In this document: piece by piece, positions 33,309 through 44,800 of the stretch
Numbering within the stretch: the first letter of the stretch is position 1
How the letters are laid out: the number at the start of each line of letters is the position of its first letter
DNA from: Coniferiporia sulphurascens
Lineage: Eukaryota > Basidiomycota > Agaricomycetes > Hymenochaetales > Hymenochaetaceae
Assembly: GCA_002794785.1 (NCBI GenBank)
Contig: NBBA01000005.1
Coordinates: 496,001-560,000, forward strand
Direction of reading: 5' to 3'
DNA length: 64,000 bases
The notes under the pieces: generated by a model
What the model was told of the DNA's origin: nothing
Seen by the model: only the letters and a program-made list of their open reading frames with translations
The model's database searches: none
Made by a program: the position numbers and the translations under genes

Positions 33309-36073
33309 TTAATCACTATCAGACGATTCGGAATCGCTATCTTCGGACGAAGACGAGGGAGATGAGGAAGAGGCCGAAGACTCCTCTAACGCGGTCTGAA
33401 CGTCGTGCGCGTCGGTGACCGATGTGGGTCCGGAACCCAATGCGTCGCCGCCGCCACCGCCGTGTGGCTGGTCTAGGGGCATGATGGGGAACTCTTGCTG
33501 TATAGGCTCTGGTATACTTGCGACTGGCGCAAATCCGCTGGGATCCGCGGCAATAGGAACTCGGACATCATTGATGTCGACGTCCACGGTCTGGTAGTCC
33601 ATGGGCACCATTGGTGCGCTCGTCACGCGAGTTTTCACTGGGGCGGGTGTTGGCGGGGCATGTGCTTTTTTCACGCGAAGAATGTCCATAATTTCTGGGT
33701 GGGAACTCCAGTTTGAGTTATGCCAGCTGTACCCAAGAAAAAGGAAAACGAACCTTGATGAGACATCTCGTCATACCCGCGCACACTACGCTTGAGCGTG
33801 AGCCACCTCCGCTGTAGCGAATGCGCGCTCCATAGATTCCAGTCCTCGTCTGCAAGTAGCTTCCAGTCGATCTCGGAGTCGTCACGTACGTTCAGAGAAG
33901 CGATCCTAGTCACAATATTAGAACGCAGCATCGCTAATGTTAAAAAGACAAAGCTGACGCACTTATGCACTAGTATGTAGGCATCCTGCTGCCCCCAACG
34001 TGGCTTTTGGCCCTCATTTTTTACAGTTTTGCTTAGAGCGTCAGTCCTGTGGCGGGCCTAAGTCAGTCACACTCCCCACAATAATATTTTAATCTGCATC
34101 ATACCATTTGATTCGACATTGATTGCGACTACGAGTGTTTCCCATATGTGCCGCGACCTGGGTCCAAAAGACGTCTTGGTCCTGGTTTTTGCCTTGCGCT
34201 GTTGTCATCTCCATGACAATCCGCGTCAGCCTGTCCTCTTCCTCCTTAGACCACGAGCCTTAACAATACATCAGCACGGGCGAAGAAAGCCACGACAATT
34301 CCGGAACATACCCATCACACGTTCCTCCCTGTTGTTAATGTGGTTCCTCCAGCGATCGCGACAGTCGCCAGCCATGCGCCCCACTCGTCCGCTGACTTTC
34401 TCCCAAGCTTGGCCATACTCAGCGACAGCCCTATATTCCGTCAAAACAGGATATGTAAGCCCTTAACACGCACACATAATGCAATTCCTCCTTACTGTCT
34501 GAGGGTGTCATCTTCCGAAGGCATCCATTTTCCTTGTTGTTTCATAGGGTGATAACTACGGCGGACGTGATGATATACCGCAACGACCGGCCTCTGAGGG
34601 ACCTGAGAAGCTGAAAAACATCAGTCGTAACTTGCACAATACCAGCACTGCGGGATATACTCACTTATCTCAAACCAGAATGCCGTATCTTTGGCCTTTG
34701 CGCCCTTCGCAAAAATGATCTCACTAACTTGTTCGTGTAAAAGACCATTTTTCTGTAATCGTTTCATTGAGCCACAATCCCGTTCAATAAAAAGAACCCT
34801 TCCCAAACCTCACGATAATTCTCTATAGCGTTTTTTATTGCGCCCTCCTCAGAGGTCGAAAATTTGCCTTTTTTGTACACCAAGCCTGAGGCAAAACATG
34901 TAAGCACCAGGGATAATTGTTTTTTTTAAAACCATTCCCACCTTTAGTCTTTACCAACTCATTCAGCTTTGTCGCAGACAGCCATTTGTTAGCGAGGAGA
35001 TGCGCATGATCGGGGTCGAAATCTTCAAATGATGTCATGACTGGTGTAGGTACTTTCCCTGCCGTCTTCGCCGTATTCTGCGGCGACTGGCCGAGAATCA
35101 AAGCAGACGGCGCAGGAACTTGACCAATAGGCAGAGAGTGTGGGAACGCACGATGCCCGTGTGCGTTAACAAGAATAGGGGCATGACCATGAGGTCCAAG
35201 TGCAGGCGGAGGACCACGACCTGGTCCAGACTGGTTGAGTTCCAGGTGACTTGGAAGCGGAAATATGCCAGAGACACCAGTATCCCCGAGAGATCGGAGA
35301 GCGTCAGCAAGTTTGGGAAGATCAAGATTCTGCACTGCGCGAGCGAGCTCTTCGCCTGCTAGAGACGCATTCAAGCCCTCGAAACCAGGCGGCAAAGCAC
35401 CCGGCGGAAACCCGGGGGTATGAGCGGGTGGTAAACCAGAGAAGCTAGGCATTCCATACTGAATCGGATAGTGTGCATATCCGGTATGATGTGCTTGATT
35501 CTGAGAGGCGGTGTGTGCGTTTAATATTTGCTGGGCCGCAGACACAGCAGCAGCAGATGGTGATGAAGAAGAAGAGGCAGCGGCAGCAGTCATAACGGCA
35601 GACAGAAACGCGTTTGCATTGTCGTTGTCGTGTGCTATGAGCGTCGGGTCGATAGGCACATCGGAAGGCGGGGGATCCGTCCTCTGCTTCCCTTTCATGT
35701 CTTTCTTCTTCTTTTTCTTCTTGCCTGAGGTCGCCGTCGATACCGTCCCTGCAGAAAAGTCGCCCATTGAAACAGATAGGGTTGTCTGAGCTGGCGTGGG
35801 CTCTCCGTCCGTACTCTGAAGACCGTCCTTTTTCCTCTTCCTCTCCCGATCACCTTCGCCCGCATACTCCGTCACGTCGGTACCAGCATGATCTATGCTT
35901 GCATGTATGGTAGATCCAGACTCTGTCGCCTCCACTGGATCCTTCCCTTTCCTCTTGCGCTTTTTCCTCTGGCCGTCGGCTGTGGAAGAAGAGGCGGCAT
36001 TGTTGACTTCGCCGATAGCATGTTGAAGTGCCTTTTGTACGTCGGGATTTAAGTGGGAGGGCGAGCGCGCCAT
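33309..36073 (-). CDS. Myb-domain DNA-binding protein, Reb1/TTF1-like
   Basis: ATG 36073-36071 starts a long, disordered N-terminal region with several Lys clusters (KKRKRKGK, GKKKKKKKD) that could serve as nuclear localisation signals. It continues with a Pro/His-rich segment to FEDFDPDHAHLLANKWLSATKLNELVKTKG. After introns come Myb-like repeats: FSTSEEGAIKNAIENYRE, then GKWMPSEDDTLRQAVAEYGQAWEKVSGRV with the hallmark CRDRWRNHIN, then SWSKEEEDRLTRIVMEMT ... VAAHMGNTRSRNQCRIKW, and a last repeat near IDWKLLADEDWNLWSAHSLQRRW. CRDRWRN followed directly by another repeat is characteristic of Reb1 (yeast) and TTF1 (mammals), which bind rDNA terminators and arrest RNA polymerase I, and also block forks. 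The C-terminus is acidic and Ser-rich (SSSSEDSDSESSDSD). Exon joins in the Myb region are short and were read by eye, so details may shift. A different Myb subfamily (DMTF1-like) is the main alternative. Confidence 0.8.
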
Positions 36074-36757
36074 TACTTGTCTTTAGGGTCGGTCAGCGAG
36101 ATGCTGAGGGCAAGTCAAATTGTGAAGTGGTTCTTTGACGCTGACAGTGTTTTCTCACGGTATGTACCCTCCGAAAACCGATTATGTTTTCCGAGGCTAA
36201 CCGTGCCGCGGTGGCTTTTTGTATTTGATAAAATAATTAACTGCCAACCGCGATCACGAAAACCAAAGAAAGACATCGAAGCACAGTTATGAGTATATCA
36301 ACTCACAAAAAATGAAAAAAAAAAATGAAGACGGGGTAACGACTCCAGTGCAAACTATTAAAGTGAAACAGCGGCTCAAAAGTGGCACAGCTGCGAACCG
36401 ATCTATGTGTCCCAGGAAGGATTATGGTCTGGAAGATCCACGTAGGGGCACAGACCGCCAAGGAGAGCGCATACTTATTGCTTCCGGAATATACAGGGAA
36501 TGTATACTGTTCTGTAGGCGATCCTTTCGCTGCAAGCCACAAGACCGGCATGGATGGTACTCTAACCTTTTAGAGTCAGTTACGCGCGGAAAAGATATGT
36601 AGTGGCTCTGAGCCACGAAAGCGCATAGAATTAAAAATAAAAGCACAGCTACCAATGGCTCAAGACATAAAGAACACAGTAGCGCAACAAGGAATAATGT
36701 AAAGGAAACGAGATAAATATCTAAACACTTGGGTGAGGGATATAATCAAGGATGAAG
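36074..36757. other. Intergenic region upstream of Reb1-like gene
   Basis: About 680 bases between the start of the Reb1-like gene and the stop of the RING gene, both on the minus strand. It is A/T-rich, with an A10-type run near 36314. Short open frames (36303-36655) lack motifs and show no spliceable continuity. I see no gene. Confidence 0.5.
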
Positions 36758-38024
36758 TTACCATTTTCGTTTCTGTTTTCGAGCATTGGCAAGCTCTTCT
36801 AACCGCTTACGCTTCACTGTAGTGGGCGATCTTTGATACGAAAGTAGAGCCTCGGCAGGCCGGGACGGTGTCTGTGGGGTCTCAATGACCACCTCCTGTG
36901 GAACAGAACTGGGACCAGCTTGCGGAGGTGGTGTAGATTGTGCTCTCTTGCGAATCCGAGCGGGACTTGAAGGTGGATCAGGGGATGGGTTGTCCTCCTC
37001 CATTTCTTTATCTTTATCTTCACCGCGGGGCAGGGGCCTAGGTGCCGAAGAGCTGAAGTGTGTCTCAGCTTGAGGATCATACCAATTAATGAGAAGAGAG
37101 CCATGCCTTGCGTCAGAACCTTCATCATCAATGAATGGTGTGCTTTCTTCTTCAGTATCCTCAGGTTCGTCATCTCCACCGTGTCGGTCGATCCGCGCCC
37201 ATTCCGCTGCGATTTCAAGTAACGCGTCCCACTGCTGCGTCGCAGTCATCTCTACCCTCTCTGCATCATGAATGTCTTCAATCGATGCTCGGCATGTTGG
37301 ACATTCCTGCTTCTCAAGATTTGAAAGACATTTCGCGCAGAGAACGTGTTGACAAGGAAGGCTAGAGGTGACGTTAGAAAAACAGACACATAAAAGTATG
37401 TTTGATGAATTACCTTCGAACACTTTCCATGCTCATCGCTTCCCAACATATGATACATTCCTCCTTTTCCTCCAATGATGGAGCAGTCATGAGACGGAAA
37501 AAGCGGCGCAATAGCTGATTGAGTAATTGCGAGTCCGTCAATACCTAAATGCGGTTGACCTGAAAATCCACTAACTTTCCGCATGTTGTCATATGAATCG
37601 TCAACACCATTCTCTTCTTCGGTTTTGAGTTCTAAAGCGTCCTTTACTATCTCTCTCGTTTCAAGCTACAGTGTGTGAGCGTCCGTATGAAGGCCACAAA
37701 AGCTGCCCTGCCTACTTCTTTAATTCTTTTCTTGTCTTTTTTTCTGATCTGACATACGATAAGAGTAACGACTTGCGAACTTGCATGTGTACCAACCTTC
37801 GCCAGTTTTGCTACCTCGTTATAAAGTTTCTTCACTTGGGCATTCAGGGCCTGCACCGAGACGTTACTTCTTTTCCCCCTCTTCGGTTGTATGGAAACCG
37901 CTGGGGACTCGTGCAAGACGTTTAACTGATCCTGTAACTCTGTGTTCCTCCGTTTGAGAGTTTTAATCTCCCTGCGTAAGGCGGAGACACCCTCGAGGGC
38001 GTCCGCAATGTGTGCCTTCAGCAT
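36758..38024 (-). CDS. Coiled-coil RING-finger protein (putative E3 ubiquitin ligase)
   Basis: ATG 38024-38022 starts a coiled coil (ALRREIKTLKRRNTELQDQL) and a short basic loop. The first intron is long (about 150 nt, near 37798-37660), with donor AAG|GTTGGT. It leads to LETREIVKDALELKTEEENG. A very short intron (about 31 nt, near 37570-37540) then restores the frame into LTDSQLLNQLLRRFFRLM and the RING finger. The zinc ligands are CIICWEAMSMES, an intron, LPCQHVLCAKC and ECPTCRA: C-x2-C, C-x-H, C-x2-C and C-x2-C, the RING-HC pattern. After the RING there are acidic and Pro/Ser-rich stretches and a basic C-terminus (KRKRLEELANARKQKRKW), probably nuclear. RING proteins of this type pass ubiquitin from an E2 to a target; the target is unknown. 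Its start region faces the second RhoGEF gene, so the two may share a promoter. Confidence 0.8.
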
Positions 38025-38451
38025 GGCGTAAGCATCTCGTGCGCATTCAGATTGTCAAATTGTCCAACCTCAATTCCAGCTGTCACGAAGGGCCTGATAG
38101 TGCCAGACTCAGAATTGGTCTTTATATCGTCTGAGTCGGAAAGTGGCGTCAAGACTGAAGAATCAGACGCTTCATTTGAGATTGCCCTAGTACGTGTCGA
38201 CTGATGCGATTTGTCCTCAACAAGTTATCAGCAATTGGCGAGGAGCTTCACTGGCCTTGAGGAACGAGCCATTTTTCTGATCAGCTTGAGGTTTGGCTCC
38301 TGACATTTTGAATGATGTGTACCAACCCCAAGCTCGCCGACTCGAAGTCTCTGAGAAACTGAGACGTCGACCCTCGGCCGCTGTCGAACCTTCGGAACCA
38401 GAATACTTCAACTAAATATATCCGTGGGAGAATGGCGCTTTTTGTGACCTT
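38025..38451. other. Divergent promoter region, possibly with upstream exons of the RhoGEF
   Basis: About 430 bases between two divergent starts. Two stretches read as coding-like on the plus strand: SELVFISSESESGVKTEESD near 38110-38175, and YQPQARRLEVSEKLRRRPSA near 38320-38380. They could be 5' exons of the second RhoGEF, but I could not join them to its first sure exon without breaking the frame. Confidence 0.35.
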
Positions 38452-41400
38452 ATGGCCTATCGGTCTAGACGCGTTGCATTTCGCGATCACGTGAACGGCT
38501 GCGTGCCTTTGGTTATCGTTCGGAAAAGGTGGTTCAGATTGAGCAAAGGAAACTTCGCGTCAATGTTCCGCTCGTCAGCGTTGGCAACGCCAGGCGCGTC
38601 ATCCTCGGTCGCCTCATCAATGGCCATAAGCACTTCACCTCGCAAAGTCATTCCCCTTAGCTCTGGCGATGATTGGCAACATCGTAAGGCCGCGCCGACT
38701 CTTACAAAGCGCGCTTTCTTCTGCGGTGTCGTTGTTGAAGGTCCCAGCGACGGTATGGACTTGTCGGAAGGTGCGAGGACAACTACTTAGTCGTACGGCT
38801 TGGCTAAGGAGGTTTCAGACGTACAGGATCTCGTTGCATCACTTGGTGATAGGTTATCGTCTGACGGCGGATTTGAAGAGTCGACGTCAGAGCCTTCGAC
38901 CAGTTTGAGAGAGGTGCGAGCAGTCTCAAAGTCACACAGCATTCGTAACCTTAGCGCTCGGTATAGCATGACCCACATGTGCGAACAAGGACGCTTACGA
39001 ATACCAGCGCCCTTGCAGACCTCATAAACGAGCTTGTCTCAACGGAGCGAAATTACGTTCAGCGCCTCCGTACGCTCAAGGAGTCGTACGCCGATCCGCT
39101 TCGCCAGTACTCACGAAGCAAAGACACATCCATAATTGCACCGTACGAAGCTAAAATCATATTTGGCAACATCGATCAGCTGCTCCCCGCAAACGAAGCT
39201 TTCCTCCGGGACTTGGAGTTAATGGTCGCACCAGAAGAAGAAGGTGCACAGACCGTGGGTGGCATAGGAGACATAGCTTTGTATCATTTCAAGGATTTAC
39301 GAGCGTTTGAGTGCTACAAGCAGTACTACATGAAGAGAGAGGAAGCACAGAGCATATTCAAACGAGAAATGGCCAAGAAGTCGGCAGGGTTTGCTTCATT
39401 CGTTGAAGTTAGTTTATCCAATCTTTTCTGTGTGCGATTGGGACCTTACAGTCATGTAGCGCACCAAATACTCTACAAATGATCCGAAGAATCGTGTTGG
39501 TTTGCGTGAGCTACTCATGGAACCTGTTCAGCGCATTCCACGGTATACACTCCTTTTTCGGTCAATGATCAAGTTCATGGCACCTTCGGATCCGCAGCGT
39601 ACTAGGCTTGTCGAGGCAGACGAGATCGCCAGTCGGATCGCTCTCGCTGAGACTGATGATCATACGCGGCTGGCTGCCACCCTGAACTGCCTGGCCTCAT
39701 CAATTGACGGGTTTCCTCCCGCTCTGATCTCAAGTAGTCGGCGTTTCGTTGACTGCATTGACGTTGAGGATAATGTTGCTGAAGCGGCAGGGATGAATCC
39801 GTTCGGGAGTGTATCTTCAGGCGGCACGGTTGGCTCGGGCATGTCGAGTGGCTCCGGCGCCAATGCACCCTTATTCTGCACTCTCATTCTCTTTGATGAT
39901 AAGCTCATGCTCGTTAAGCGCTCTAGCAGTGACAAGCCGGGACGCATTCTCGCGGGGTTGGATGATGTTGAGCGTTTCGCAAACGGAGGCTTCACTTCCG
40001 GGCGCGGACGCGGATTGGCGAGCATACGACGCGGAGGGATGAGCTGCAAGGGCGTCGTAGATGTAACCGAGGTGGTTGCGACAGATATAAGCGGCACGGA
40101 TATACATCTATATCTCGAGAATCCACCGCTCGACCAGACGGATCGCTGGTCGGGTCGTCCTTTTCGTGTCTTGTCGGTCGTGCTCCCTGGTTCGGGCAAC
40201 TTGGATTTGACGCGAACGGAGGGTGAGAAGCAAAGATTCCTAGAGAATTTGTGGCGCGTGCAAGCGCGATACCGAACGAAGGCGGGTCAAAGTGTTGTTT
40301 TGCGTGCAGATGAACAGGAAGTCGAATCTCGGGGCGGAAAGGTAACGATTGCGAGAACATACTTTAACGTTTACCAGCGCACTACATTTCTCAAAGAAGC
40401 TAAGAAGGTCGGAGTTCTCCTTGGCTTGCAGAACTATCGCTGAGTTCTTGGGTACAGACTAAAATAGTTCTTCACATCGACTCACTTGGAGACGCTGACC
40501 CCATGCCGTTCGGTATGAATGGGCCTCCATACGTGATCGTGCGAGTCCAGCCTTTACCAGGAGAACTATGTAGATACACGGTGCACTCTAATGACCCCGA
40601 TGACGAGTCGGAAGAAGACATCGTGCAAACGGCGCGTGTACCAGCACGGGTCGTGCACACTAGTGAGTTTGACAGATGCTGCATCTATCACTAAACGGAA
40701 GTTAATTACCCTTTAATCACTAGTTCATCAATATGGGCTATTCAAATTTCGTACAAACAATCCTTCTAGGCCTGCCACGCCCTCAGGCGGTAATCGTTCC
40801 CGTGCTCATATTTTCGGGTTAGATGTTCTCTCGCGCAATCTGTTTGGTGCGCTCCCGGGTTCTTCTAGGAGCAAAGACACGTTCAGCAGCGGTTCAATAG
40901 GTAGTCATCGACGGTCGAAGTCTGCAATAAGTCGCGCGTCAACCGTACGCACTGACACCACCAGTACGTCGACCACTATCGACAGCTCGGCTAAATTCTC
41001 GTCCCGTTCAAATTCAACTGCTGCAACCTCAACATCATCTTTTGTTGTAGACGACGATTCACTAGGGAAGCGTAGCTCGAAGTCTAAAAGGCTCGTCAAA
41101 CAGAACAAATCTCGCTCGCCGGGTGTATCGCTCGGAGAAGATGACGAATACGAGTCCAAGCCCGAACGATTTGACAGCTCCATGTCCCGCAGGAGGGCAC
41201 GCTCTGTATCAACTCCGAGAAGAGAAGAGATGGAATATAGTGATCATGATGAGGCGGATATGTCTGCATTGGATATGCGCAGCAGTCGGCGCGTGACGCA
41301 ATCGGAGATGGATCTCACGATGCGACTGGAGCTAGCGCGACGTAATAGCCGGAACCAGCGGGACCAAACAACGGTGCAAAACTCTATGGATTCACCCGTT

Positions 41401-43334
41401 GAAGAGACTATTTACGAAGGTTAGATTAAAATCCTAACTTCATCCTGATGATAAAGACCTCGCTGACATGACTGGACCCATAAAGAAGATCCTCCCCTCC
41501 CTACCCGCCCCAGCTCTAGGGCATCACGGTCCACGCACGCAACTCACAAACAAGAACACGATGCATATAGTTTGTGTTCTACTTCCCCTCATCCCACTTC
41601 GCGCTCCGTAACACCCACACCTGTGGGAGGTTATGACTTGCGTAAAGGACGCTCTGTTTCTCGCGACCGCCGTCCGATTGGTCCGCGATCGCCGTCACCA
41701 CTCCCGTCTACCGGTCCAACCATTGCTTCGATGCATCTTGACATCGAATCGACGCTTGCAGATATGTCGCCCGAACGGCGACCCGCACCTGACTTGCAGC
41801 CCGCTTTGCCAATTACTGGAGATGAGGACGTCGGTCGCCCCTCGTTACCAGTTCCCGTGACTCCTTCACAGATTCCTCGAAGCAAACGCCAGCCTTTTCT
41901 TTCCATGGAATCGACCCCGAAGAACGCTGTTGATCCCGAGACGTCGAAATCCGCCGCCATTGAGCCCCTCTCAATCAAGAAAAAAGTGCCGACAGCTACG
42001 CATGCTATTCCAACACCATCTTCGACGAGGAAAACATACGCAAAGGACTCACCGTTGACGAGACGCAGTTTGGCTATGGAGGATAAGCATACGTTGCCGC
42101 CGCCAACGCTGCGGAGAATGGAATCTATTTCTGCAAGTTCTATAAATGACGGAACTACGTCGTCTGACGAACTCCCGCAAAATCTGATATGTCTGGCGGA
42201 GACAACACGAGAGGATGTGAGTTATCCCATCATCATAAATGGGGGACAACTGGTTGAATAGACTATTAGATTGAGTCGTCTCGCCGTGCGTTGAAGCGGA
42301 TTAAACTCGAAGTTAGTACTCTGCCAACGCGTGCGACTCGAAGCAGTCCTAGTGGGACTGATTACCGACCACCTACTCCCACCCGCGGTTTAGCACGGGC
42401 TGGGTCACGGATGATTGGCAGTCCCGCCGTAAGTTTTTAACCCCTTTAACGTTCGAATGGATCATGATGTTAACATCATCCATAGACCAGAGAGGCGCAT
42501 GCGCGTATGGAAGAGATGCGTGTGCTCATAGGGCAACGTAACGGTCTCGCCACGCCACGTGCACGCCCACGAAGTTTAATGGAGGGTTCCATGAACAGTT
42601 CACATAGCAGTGGCTCAGATGATAGCTCTGTGGAGCCGCCAGAATTCCAAAACTGGTCGAAGACAGTTGATGACCTAGTTTCAGGAGCAGAACGCGATTT
42701 AACTCGTGCAGCGAGCAATCATGAGCTCCTGGAAAACGATCTCGGCCAGTTCTTCTCTTCTTTTAAAGAGGTAAGTTGTCCCTAGGGTAACTCTTATAAT
42801 CGCAATCCTCATCTTTGTTTTCCCAGCGTTCTACGGACCTTGAGAAGACTCGTGCACAACTTCGGAGCACGAAGCGCCAATTTGAACTCATGAAAAGTCT
42901 CCTGGACGATGCAACCGCAGAGAATGAGATACTGTACGAGGCAAGTCTTCTCAGACAGTCTTATAAAGAGTGCCAGGAAGCTAAGAGACGTAATAAACAT
43001 CAACAGGCTTTTAACGAAGAACTTGATGGCATGTTCAACGACGCAAATTTGCCGCCCGACGAGGCGTGGTCATCAATGACGACCGACCTTCAGAAAACGA
43101 AGGAGGAAAGAAATAAACTCACGAGGGATAACGCGTACGTTTTATGTGTTTTTTTTTTTGAACCAGTCTAGCTAAAATAGCTTGTATTTCAGGACCCTGA
43201 AGCGACGCTTGCAGGAAACGGAGCTGCAGCGAGACGAGTAAGTGTTTTTACCCTCTTAATCAATTTTTTCTAAATGGAATCCCCGCGTTTGTAGATGGGC
43301 AACATTACTCCGGCAGCATGGTCTTATATCTTGA
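38452..43334 (+). CDS. RhoGEF with DH-PH module and C-terminal coiled coil (second of two)
   Basis: The start is uncertain; ATG 38452 or 38563 (MFRSSALATPGASSS) is in frame, and earlier exons may exist. The intron at 38753-38818 removes an in-frame TAG. The DH domain begins ALADLINELVSTERNYVQRL, includes IIFGNIDQLLPANEAFLRDL and ends with LRELLMEPVQRIPRYTLLFR, split by a short intron before RTKYS. A PH-like part follows: APLFCTLILFDDKLMLVKRS, VVDVTEVVAT and FNVYQRTTFLKEAKK. A 50-nt intron at 40408-40457 then restores the frame into TKIVLHIDSLGDADPMPFGM and PPYVIVRVQPLPGELCRYT. The long C-terminal half is Ser/Arg/Pro-rich with several introns. It ends in a coiled coil (STDLEKTRAQLRSTKRQFEL, LKRRLQETELQRDEW) and a stop at 43332-43334. 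It would activate Rho/Cdc42-type GTPases, perhaps at septa or tips; that location is inference. It is not a copy of the RhoGEF at 21.4 kb, because sequence outside the DH core is unrelated. Confidence 0.85.
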
Positions 43335-44800
43335 TATTGATCTTTTACCTTCCTTTGCCCACCTCAGCTCCTGGTGATGTTTTGTTGTTTAGCCGCGTTT
43401 AACTCTCTTTTAAATCTGAAAACGCTAGTCCTCATGTATCGCCGCAGTTGATCTGCGACAACTTGCTATCTCACTTGCTATGTGTCTGTAAATGCTTTTC
43501 TTTCATTCCAGAGACGATCATAAATTTCAGCCAAGACAACATTAATGCGATCCACTCCTTAACCAAGTGTCCCACAATAATATTGTAAGTAACTTTATGC
43601 AACCGATATTTGTGTGATCGAAGTGCCCGGGGTCTCTCCTCTTTTCTCGGGGCCCCGGGGGCCGGGGCTCGCTCTATTGTCGTCCAGAAGTCTTCGACGA
43701 CTGTCGACTTCAAAACACTTGTTACCTGGATATCTGTCGCATAAATGAGGACGTGCAGATACGTGCGGACCTATTCCTGAACTAGGTCCGGTCTTTCGCG
43801 AAACCACAAACCTACAACTTGTTCTACTGTATAGTCGCGCTGCTACGCCTACTACTACAAGCAAGTAATAATACTGCACCGGTTGAACTTGCTACCACAC
43901 TCTCAGGCTTATTTATGCCTGTGTCCGCTCTGCTTAATTCTTGTTCCTCACCGAAACGCTGGATAATATGCCCTCCCTGTACTCCGTACTGGCGCTCGGT
44001 GTCCGAGTCCCCTATTAACTCATTGCCTAATCCTGATCGCTGATTTATGCAGGTCGGTACCCGGTCACTAAACAACATGTAGAATAGGACTTTTGATCAA
44101 CCAGCGCTGGCCATTGAAGTTGTTCTTCAATTCTTCAGGCCAAGGACGAGTGGGGTGAGGGATGAAACGCCGCTGTCTTTTTTCTCATCATCATTTCCGC
44201 CCCCCAGGCTGAAAACCTCGAGGCAGGCTATCACTAGTATGTAGGTCCACTAGGAAAAGCCTCGTGTCCACGCTGACTCCCTCAAACAAGTACAGGGCGG
44301 CTTCTGATGGTGCTATCCTAGGATCTGGCACAATATTCCCTAATAATGATGAACTTCTTTCTGTTTTAGTCGTTCAGCTATGGCCCTCGGCCGCTTCGGG
44401 GGTCCTCCGATCAAGCATACTATGCCCCCTACCCTGCGATATATCGGCATCTTCAGGCTTCTATTCATAAAGGTAGGGCAGTGGCAGGAGCTTAGATCAA
44501 CAACTATTTTTTGTCCCTGCATTTCAGAGCGATGGCCTATGGGAGTTTGAATGTGTCAGTGCCGGACCTCGACAAACGCGCGGCTACGGGCTGGTTCTTC
44601 CTTCCTGGCGGCCAAATGGTATCAGTGTTCCAAATTTATGTTCTGACTCGTTCATGCCGTCAGCTGTGCCCCAGTTTACTCAAGGCTATACGCTCCCGTC
44701 GAAATAAAAACTGGCCCCGATTGTCTGCTCTGATTCCTCACAATAGTGCCGCGCTCACCTAATCGTTTAACCACCCCCCGCGTATCATTGACTCTTACGA
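43335..44800. other. Intergenic region upstream of HMG-box gene
   Basis: About 1.5 kb. A GC-rich palindromic patch (GGGGCCCCGGGGGCCGGGG) lies at 43649-43667. The open frames in this stretch on both strands lack motifs. A plus-strand frame near 44525-44710 (for example SFMPSAVPQFTQGYTLPS) looks mildly coding and could be an upstream exon of the HMG gene, but a stop follows with no usable donor. I leave it uncalled. Confidence 0.4.

Noticed and set aside
40408..40457. Frameshift or premature stop in the second RhoGEF (stop at 40441-40443)
   Set aside because: A 50-nt GT...AG intron (AAG|GTCGGA ... TACAG|ACT) restores the frame into the conserved TKIVLHID segment, so the gene is not broken.
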